This document shows positions 56,968 to 64,000 of a stretch of DNA of 64,000 nt, piece by piece. The position numbers and the translations under genes are program-made. The first letter of the stretch is position 1; every line of letters starts with the position of its first letter. The notes below the pieces were generated by a model that ran no database searches, was not told the DNA's origin, and saw nothing but the letters and a program-made list of their open reading frames with translations. Source of the stretch: Dacryopinax spathularia (Eukaryota; Basidiomycota; Dacrymycetes; Dacrymycetales; Dacrymycetaceae); NCBI GenBank assembly GCA_037974965.1, contig JBBPFI010000001.1:372001-436000 (forward strand). Reading direction: 5' to 3'.

Positions 56968-59171
56968 ATGAGCCACACAAGGAGGGACGAGGACGAAACG
57001 GAAAAGCCGACGACGGCATTCGTGATCGCCGATGGAATTGCTGGGGCCCCGGAAGTGCCGGTTTTGGAAAGTGAATTGCCACCTCCCAAGTCAACATGGA
57101 AGCGACATATCTGGTCAAGTGCGTTGTTGCGGACTGATTGTAGGCGCTCGAGCTAACTGGTCGTGTGTTTGTAGCTCTCGATGTCTCTCCGGAGGAAGCG
57201 AAGTTCTTGACCAAGCTCGACCTGTGCCTCATCTCCTCGGCAGCTTTGGGCGTGATGATCCGCTACCTGGACCAGTGAGTGTTTGATATAGAAGGGGCGA
57301 ATCAAACATTACTGATCCGGTGTGCTCAGGGTCAACATCACCAATGCATTCAGTAAGCTCGAGATGCCCGCCGAAAGGGGTCCAACCCTAACCAATGCAT
57401 AGACAGCGGCATGAAAGAAGATCTCAAGCTATACGGCAACGAGCTTAACTATGCCAATGCATTCTGGAGCGCTGCATACGTGATCGGACAAGTTCCTAGC
57501 AATCTGATTTTGACGCGAGTAAGTCACTCTTTTCCAGAGGTGGATCGTAGCTGAGATAGTCCATAGGTTCATGCTCCGTACTATATCGCCTTCCTCGAAT
57601 TTGCCTGGACCGTCTTTACCATCGCCACGTCGGGTGTCAAGAACACCAGCCAGCTGTATGCCGTCCGATTCTTGTACGTCTACTTCATCCCTGTATGATT
57701 TCACCGCTCACTCTCGTGCAGCGTCGGGCTGTTCGAGGCCGGACACTTCCCGGCCGTCATGTATGTTTGCTCCAGCTACTACAAGCCGCATGAGCTCGCC
57801 AGGCGCAATACGATCATTCAAGTCTTCACCGCCGTGGGTCCGCTGTTCTCTGGCTTCTTGATGGCTGCTGTCTACACGGGCCTGAATGGACATGCTGGCT
57901 GGCCTGGTTGGAGGTGGCTCTATGTGTAAGTGCCTGAGCATGTGGTGGAAGACGATTGATCTGACGCATCGACAGCATCTGCGGGCTTATCTCCTTCCCT
58001 TGCGCATGCTGGACTGTCTTTGCCATGCCCGAGCTGCCTTCTCGCATCAAGCCTAACTGGTGAGGATCTTGATGAACAATGTATGACAGTGAAGTAATTG
58101 GATTGACAGGCTGTACTCTGCCAAGGAGATTGAGATCGCGAAAGCCCGCATGCCCGGGGAGACGAAGCTGTACACCGGGCTGTTCAAGTGGAAGGATGTG
58201 GTCCGTTGGCACAAGACTTGGCATGTTTGGCTGTGTGAGTTCATCATCAGTGACGTGGAGCCAGTCAACGGCGTGTTGACCCGACATTCAGTCCCTCTGT
58301 ACTTCTTGTGCAACTCGCAGCTCAGCCAGCCTGGAGGATCCAGTAAGTACTTCTCTGCCCATCTCTGTACATCCGCTGATCTTGCATGTAGTGATCTTCT
58401 GGGTGAAAAGCTACAACGTCACCGGCCAGCCACCAGTGTTCTCAGTTCAAGCCATTAACATCATTCCGCTGGGCGTACGTTCCCCGCAAGCTCAGTGCAT
58501 GCACGGCCGCTAATCGTTGGTGTAGATCAACATCATCCAAATTATCGGAGCGCTTGCATCCTCCTGGGTGTCGGATGCACTTCCGGGAAGCCAGCGGTGG
58601 CCATCCATGGCGTTCGCAGCAGTTTCCGGTATAATCTTCTCCGTCGCTCTTGGTGCTACTCCCGTACATCCGCCGAACAGAGGTACCCGATGGGCACTGT
58701 ACTGTGAGTCATTCTACGCATTCGGGCTTCGCCGCAGACTGAGCCGTCATTTAGACCTCACCGCTCTCGCCGGCACCTCTGCAGGTGTCACCTGGACGTA
58801 CGTGAACGAAACAAGCCGCCATGACCCCGAAAAGCGGGCTTACGTATCCGCAATGGCCAGTCCATCACTCCCTCTCATCCCTTCCTTCGCTCACGTCTCT
58901 TAATCAGATGAACGCCTTCGCCTACATCTTCAGCGCCTGGGTGCCCATCTTCACTTTCCCAACGCAAAACCAGCCATACGTTACCACTGGTAACTACGTC
59001 ACGGCTGGCTTTGCCGGTCTTCAGCTGCTCGTCGCTTTCCTTATCGGCTACTTGGACCAGCAAGACAGGAAGAGGGCGAAGGCGAATCATGAGCTCGAGG
59101 AAAAGCAGAAGAAACAGCAGCAGGCTGATGCCGAGTCGAGCAGGAGTGATGAGAAGGATCTGGCTGAGTAA
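56968..59171 (+). CDS. MFS transporter, anion:cation symporter (Dal5/Fen2/Vht1-like)
   Basis: Thirteen exons (56968-57118, 57175-57274, 57331-57353, 57403-57518, 57567-57673, 57722-57925, 57976-58059, 58110-58234, 58292-58342, 58392-58474, 58526-58703, 58755-58855, 58908-59171) encode about 528 aa, usual for the family. Family landmarks are LTKLDLCLISSAALGVMIRYLDQ, VNITNAFNSGMKEDLKLYGNELN, FWSAAYVIGQVPSNLILTR, the FVGLFEAGHFPAVMY segment, YKPHELARRNTI, GWPGWRWLYVICG and RHDPEKRAYVSAMMNAFAY. About 12 membrane segments are evident; both ends are charged and cytosolic. The family carries small carboxylates or vitamins (allantoate, pantothenate, biotin, nicotinate); the substrate cannot be read from sequence. 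Intron 12 (58856-58907) fits only a GC donor. Confidence 0.9.
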
Positions 59172-59609
59172 AGTGTACAGCAGGTTATCTAAAACTACAT
59201 GACTTGATGTTTGTTACGTTTCTACGTGGTATGACTACTTAGGCTTTTCTCTCTACTCGGTTGAGATGAAAATGACGCTGGTGGTGGCTACCACAGCTAA
59301 AATACAGTATGATCACATGTCGGTCACACCGTATTCAGAGCACTCGTGCTGCCCAACTTCGCGGGAGGCACACTGACTGTAGCTGAATGCACGATTATAC
59401 AGTATTATATGGCAGGTAATCCGAGGTAAAATGTCTACATGATGGTATCTTCCCGTGAAGCGGGCCCGCGGGATGGCTATACCCCTATGTTGGTGTCATT
59501 ATGCCGCTACCCACTCCTCCGTCATGCCTCGCGGCCGCACGCATGCAAGGATAAACTTGCATGACATCACCCCGCCCAAACCAACTCGATGCCCCTTCCC
59601 CTCCCCCAC
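59172..59609. other. Convergent 3' intergenic region
   Basis: Lies between the stops of the transporter and the hydrolase; no gene seen. Confidence 0.5.
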
Positions 59610-61278
59610 TTATTCCGGCTTCCAATCCCCCCTCACCCAATCGACGACCGTCCTCAGCCCCTTACTATTCCTCAACAACGCACTCCCATGCGTCCCCTCC
59701 GGGTCATACAAACACCCTTTGCTCACCCCATTCCCCTCCAAGTACTTCTTGACTCGTTCCGTATCGACGATCGCGTCCTTCCCGCCGAGGAGGACCATGA
59801 ACCTCTGCGGGTCGCGGGCATGCATGATCTCCTCGAACCAGAGGATATTGCTCGACCAGACGAAGTGGCGCTGCAATGCGTTGGCCACGCCGAGCTCGGC
59901 ACCGACAAAGTACCACATGAGGAGCTCGATCGCGCTTGTTGGAGAGCGGTAGACGAAGTTGTAGCAGACGTCGCCTTCCCAGAGACAGAATGTGACGGGG
60001 TCGACGAAGCATGAGCGCCGGAGGAGAGTAGGGTGGTCTTTCATCATCCAGGCGTGGGCGATCGTGCCGTTCGAGTGGGAGAGGAAGACGACACCGCCTT
60101 TGCCTTCTTCGTCCGGGCCGAATCCGAGCTCCTCGATGGCGGTCTTGACGCTGTCTACTGTCTCTTGGCGTGTGGGCGGGTGAAGATGCTGAGGGTGGAA
60201 GATATCTTGCGAGATGTGCGGTTGGAGAGGGATAAGGAGAGGATGGGTGGGCAGCTCGCTTGCCAGGTCATCGAGGAGATGTTTGTACTGCATCAACCCA
60301 ATCCCGAGGCCATGGAAGAGCACGACCGGAGCCCGCTTCTCATCCTTTCTGCCTTCCTCCGGAGTCCACCCAACAGGGATACGCAAGAGATACTCGAGCT
60401 CGCCAAACTTGCGCAGAACGAACCCGTGTCGATGTTGATACCACAAGCGCACACCATAGCTCAGCACGCCCACAAGAATGTACATGATCAGCGGCCTGCC
60501 CCAGACGTGGATGGGATCCATCGTCAGCCTGAGCGGGGTGACGGTGAGCGGGCCTTCAGGGAGGACGGTGCCGGACCGGCGTTCGATCAGCTCGAGCGCT
60601 TCGTACAAGACAGTACGCCTGACTGAATCTGCCAGACAGTCGGGAAGGGGAAGGTCGAAGCAGCTCCATGCAAGCCAGGTGAGCATCGATTCGCGTGTGA
60701 TCTGGTCCCACGAGACCTTCCTGAACCTGCACTACCGTATCAGCGCCTGCTCATCCGAGTTACAGTCAGAGGAAACGTACCAGGTCCTTATCCTGAGCCG
60801 GAAATCGATCGCACGCGGATCGTCCACGCTCAACTTCTCTACATGCTCAAGCGGGGACTGAGGGCGGGGCATATCCTCCTGCTCCAGTGCAGGTACTGGA
60901 GACAGCCCCGCTTGAAGGACGCGGAGGAAGATCTGTCGGAGAGTAACGAGGTCATCCGTCGGGCGAGGACGAAGCTTTTGGATGAGCTGGGCGAGGTAGG
61001 CGTGATATATGCTGAATGCAGCCTGTGTCAAGTGTAAACAACTACTTCTCCTTCCGAGGATGGAAGAGCGGACGCACCTCAAGCAATGCCCACGCAAGTA
61101 GTACCCTTCCTCCTACAGTGTGTGGACGTGCATACAACGCGCATACAGCAATGTACTGCCAACTGAGCGGGGTGATGCTCCATACGGCGATGACAGCGAG
61201 GAGGGCGATCCAGAACCCAACCGTTCGGCGCGGCGGCGCGTGAGGGACATATGATGCGTCAGAAGGCGTTGGTGACAT
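59610..61278 (-). CDS. Membrane-bound alpha/beta hydrolase
   Basis: Three exons, read 61278-61078, 61022-60781, 60726-59610, about 519 aa. Two N-terminal hydrophobic segments (FWIALLAVIAVWSITPLSW and CALYARPHTVGGRVLLAWAL) and a central one (LIMYILVGVLSYGVRLWY) suggest membrane anchoring, probably ER or lipid droplet. The hydrolase core has the oxyanion-type VVLFHGLGIGLMQYKHL, nucleophile elbow VFLSHSNGTIAH (Ser in S-H-S-N-G, a variant of GxSxG), a candidate acid in LLGGKDAIVD and the catalytic His in EGTHGSALL. The full triad is thus visible. Substrate unknown; lipid or ester hydrolysis is inference. Confidence 0.8.
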
Positions 61279-62184
61279 ATGTGTTTTGTGCCTGGATTGT
61301 GGTTGTATGCTATGCAGCGATGGGAGGAGATGGTTGAGTTTTCTGACGTCTGCAGGTCTTGGAGGCTGAATGTATGCGCGATTATTGTTGGTGGGGAGTG
61401 ATGCTGGGAAAAGGGATTAAGGAAGTCGGACAGCGGGTATTTATTAAGTCTAGTAGCAGCAATCCAAGGGCGGTCGTAAATGCGGGGGTGATGTCGGCGA
61501 GGGCAAAGTGTTGGGCGCCTCGCTATTAATGATTGTCGCCAACAACGAGGAAAGGAGCGAGCGAGAGAGGGAGGGAGAGAGCAGTGGGCGGCTGATGGGA
61601 AGTGCCTTATGCAGCTTCTGCTGAGATGTTCCGGCGCATATTTTCACATGGGAATCACAAGGCACAGCCTCTGATCGCAAACTGATATTATGTCATTCCA
61701 CCAAAATCGGAGGGATGCTTCCGGTCACGTGATGACCTGCGGCCCAGCACCAGCCAGCGTAGTCCACTATGAGCAGCCCTAACTTCTACACGTCGCACAG
61801 CAGGATTAGTACAGAGATGTACCTTGTATACAGCGAGATGGGATAGTCAAACTCCACGATGAATGGATCCATTCTTTAATCGTGAGGGAGACGATGACGC
61901 GCTCTTCTTCATCTTTGCACGAGCCTTTCCCCTTGGCGACGTTTGAGACGCCACGCTACGATCTGAGCATATACTAGCTCTCCTGGGCCGCTGTTGATCG
62001 AAGGTCATCCTGTTTCGCACGACAGGGCCGCGTCTGTCGGGTGCGTTAAGCTCGCAGCGATCTGCGCGGTGTCTTGAACGCCGTCGCTGAGAAGGACGTA
62101 AGTCAAGACAGAGACTATGGCTGCAGTACATACCGCACGTGAGGATCGTGATCACGTCCGTGATCTCGCCAGACGTGGCAGCGT
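61279..62184. other. Intergenic region, hydrolase promoter and SNF8 3' side
   Basis: 906 bp; no gene supported. Contains a TCACGTGA palindrome at about 61725-61732. Confidence 0.45.
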
Positions 62185-62949
62185 CTACTCATCAGCCCAA
62201 ATCATGACGCTCGGCACCCAGTAGACCACACCCTCCTCCGCCTGATCGTCAACCCAGCAGAGCCCATCCCGCATGAGCATATTCTCCAGTGCGGTCCTCG
62301 CCCTCTCAAACGTCCATTTCTTCCTCAAAACGAGCGCAGCCTCGTTCACCTGTCCCCCAGCCTCCTGCGCAACCTCCAGTACCGCCGCTTGGTCCGTATC
62401 GAGTTCCTGAGGCACACTGCGGAGCATCTTGCGGTTCCCGACTGTGACGACTTGATACCCCGCCCCTAAGACACCGAGGGTATGCACGCTCCGGACGATA
62501 TCCTCCTCCGTAACGGCCTCTGCGTCGTCCGCATCGCTCAGCGCCCGTAACCGTCGGATGATCCTCAACAGCTCATCCATCTCGATCAAACCCCCATTCC
62601 TCTCTCTCGTATTAACGCAAATCTCCACAATCTGGATCGCCAGCTCGTACGTCCAGTCCCCATATCCAATCAGCTCGGCCCACCAACCTCCCTTCCTCGG
62701 CCCAGCCAGGGGGTCAACACCGATCGCAGCGCACATCCTCTGGAACTGTTGTCGGAACTCCGGATCGCGACGGATATCGTTCCTGTGCTCTTTTGCGAAC
62801 CGGGTAAGTGCCTCTCGGAATGTGGAGAGCTGTTGCTGCAGGCCGTCGATCTGCGAACGCGAGATGGCGCTCGAGAGGGGTTTGTAAGCCTGGGTAGCTT
62901 GTGTTTGACGCTGTAGACCGCCGATACCGGCGCCGCCTAGCCTGTGCAT
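62185..62949 (-). CDS. SNF8: ESCRT-II subunit Snf8 (Vps22/EAP30)
   Basis: Single exon of 254 aa, matching human SNF8 (258 aa). ESCRT-II joins ESCRT-I to ESCRT-III on endosomes and delivers ubiquitinated cargo. The N-terminus MHRLGGAGIGGLQRQ and the coiled coil SRSQIDGLQQQLSTFREALTRF are typical, followed by two winged-helix domains: FRQQFQRMCAAIGVDPLAGP, GYGDWTYELAIQIVEICV, VTEEDIVRSVHTLGVLGAGY and QVNEAALVLRKKWTFERART. The end is VVYWVPSVMIW. The start at 62949 aligns with family N-termini. It is divergent from DSC3 with a 213 bp gap. Confidence 0.94.
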   Translation of the reverse strand: MHRLGGAGIGGLQRQTQATQAYKPLSSAISRSQIDGLQQQLSTFREALTRFAKEHRNDIRRDPEFRQQFQRMCAAIGVDPLAGPRKGGWWAELIGYGDWTYELAIQIVEICVNTRERNGGLIEMDELLRIIRRLRALSDADDAEAVTEEDIVRSVHTLGVLGAGYQVVTVGNRKMLRSVPQELDTDQAAVLEVAQEAGGQVNEAALVLRKKWTFERARTALENMLMRDGLCWVDDQAEEGVVYWVPSVMIWADE

Positions 62950-63162
62950 CTTGCTATTCCGTACTGTACTGTACAGTATAGTAGGAGGAGGATCGTGACG
63001 GGTATAAGCAGAGTGACGGTCAACGCCGAAGGGACGGGCCGAATCCCACAACCCCGGACAGCCACGACCCTGATCCCTGCGCCTCTCCCAGAGTCTGTCC
63101 CGTCACTGCTGCGGGGTACAGCAAGCACTTCACCCTCCTTCCTACACACATACTTAGACGGG
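62950..63162. promoter_or_regulatory. Bidirectional promoter region SNF8/DSC3
   Basis: 213 bp between two divergent start codons. No clear TATA box; a small palindromic TACTGTACTGTACAGTA lies near 62965-62981. Confidence 0.45.
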
Positions 63163-64000
63163 ATGGCCTCTATACCCCTGAGCGAGAAAGCGAGGGGAAA
63201 ACAGCGCGCCGCTCCTGGGGATATTCAGGATGACCTTCCGCGCAATAGACCGATCACGATTCGGTTCACGGAGGGTGTGCCGGATTTGACGCTGAGGATC
63301 CAGGAGCGCGACGCTATACGGGATGTTAAGCGACAGGTGGGCATGTTTACTCCAAGGGATACAGTACACCTGATGACGATGTGCGGTAGATACGAGAATA
63401 TCGACCTCAACTACGGAATAGACGACTCCGCCTCATACATTCGGGGCGATTGCTGACGGATGGGATCATACTATACGACTGGCTAGCAACACTCGAAGAA
63501 CGACAACGGCGAGCAGCGCCACAAGCACTAGCGAGCGAGCTCAGGGAGGTGCTCGCTGAGGGAGCTGTGGGAGGAGATGCCAAAGGGAAGGGAAGGGCTA
63601 AGTCGAAGGATGCGAAGGAAGAGGAGATGGCTTTCCTGCATTGTAGTATCGGGGCGGAGATGGACGAGGAGGGTGAGGAGGACCGGGTACAAGTACGCTC
63701 TTTCATTCAGAGAAAGCGTAGAATATCTACTTACAGTGAGGTAGACGGCTCAGATCACACCGTTACGAGGGTTTGACCGCCTCGCTAATGCGGGGTTCAC
63801 GCCGGAAGATATCGAGAGTATGCGCCGACAGTTCTATGCGAGCAGAGGGGAGTCTGTACCTCCAGAAGGGGTACAGGGGGACGATGGTATGCTTTCTAAG
63901 CGCAACACAAAGGTACGAACTCATCATTCGTTCACAGCCGAAGAACACGCCAGAGCCCTCGAAGAACAATGGATAGACGACATCGACAACCAACTCGCCG
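63163..64000 (+). CDS. DSC3: Dsc E3 ubiquitin ligase complex subunit 3 (partial)
   Basis: 5' part only; the gene runs off the window. Exons 63163-63336, 63390-63692, 63754-63886 and 63938 onward keep frame. The product has the two-part DUF2407 architecture of Dsc3. A ubiquitin-like N-terminal domain (RPITIRFTEGVPDLTLRIQ, then NRRLRLIHSGRLLTDG) is followed, after a charged linker and FLHCSIGAEM, by PLRGFDRLANAGFTPEDIESM and RRQFYASRG, ending at ARALEEQWIDDIDNQLA. The Golgi Dsc complex ubiquitinates membrane proteins and cleaves SREBP in fungi. The C-terminal membrane segments expected in Dsc3 lie beyond the window. Confidence 0.82.

Overview
This 64 kb window is nuclear DNA of a filamentous or yeast-like fungus, almost certainly a basidiomycete, probably Agaricomycotina. 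Most genes carry many short introns (about 48-60 nt, GT..AG, often a GTACGT or GTGCGT donor). Genes are densely packed on both strands, there is no operon logic, and the proteins are typically fungal (Zn2Cys6 regulator, Kre9-like GPI protein, Dsc3, Ssd1, Hem13). Exon boundaries below were placed by hand from reading frame, phase and splice signals, and most genes close in phase from start to stop. The species cannot be named. No tRNA, rRNA, transposon, viral remnant or CRISPR array was recognised.

Layout. 0-6.8 kb: 3' end of an Ssd1/Dis3-family gene (+), nicotinamidase PNC1 (-), coproporphyrinogen oxidase HEM13 (+), an APH-fold kinase-like protein (+) and a Kre9-like GPI protein (-). 8-13.7 kb: ESCRT-III VPS24 (+), NAD-isocitrate dehydrogenase IDH2 (+), Mediator MED17 (-). 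15-26 kb: an accessory block with a Zn2Cys6 transcription factor (+), an SRPK-like kinase (-), a decayed copy of the transcription factor (+), an orphan coiled-coil protein (-) and a second SRPK-like kinase (-). 26-37.2 kb: RAD16 (-), a PNUTS-like PP1 regulator (-), an HMG-box protein (+) and ARL2 (+). 37.3-43.6 kb: nuclear cap-binding CBP80 (-) and a RING+RRM protein (+). 43.6-46.8 kb: a long gene-poor stretch. 46.8-52 kb: a 1,672-residue glutamine-rich protein (+). 53.6-64 kb: a type II membrane glycosyltransferase-like protein (+), an MFS transporter (+), a membrane alpha/beta hydrolase (-), ESCRT-II SNF8 (-) and the 5' part of DSC3 (+).

Most genes are housekeeping: RNA metabolism (CBP80, PNUTS, Ssd1), transcription (MED17, the Q-rich protein, HMG box), repair (RAD16), endosomal sorting (VPS24, SNF8) and metabolism (PNC1, HEM13, IDH2). 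The striking part is 15-26 kb. The order TF(+)/kinase(-)/pseudo-TF(+)/kinase(-) reads as a tandem duplication of a convergent regulator-kinase pair. The two copies appear to have decayed reciprocally: the unit with the intact transcription factor has a kinase without its catalytic Asp, and the unit with the intact kinase has a dead transcription factor.
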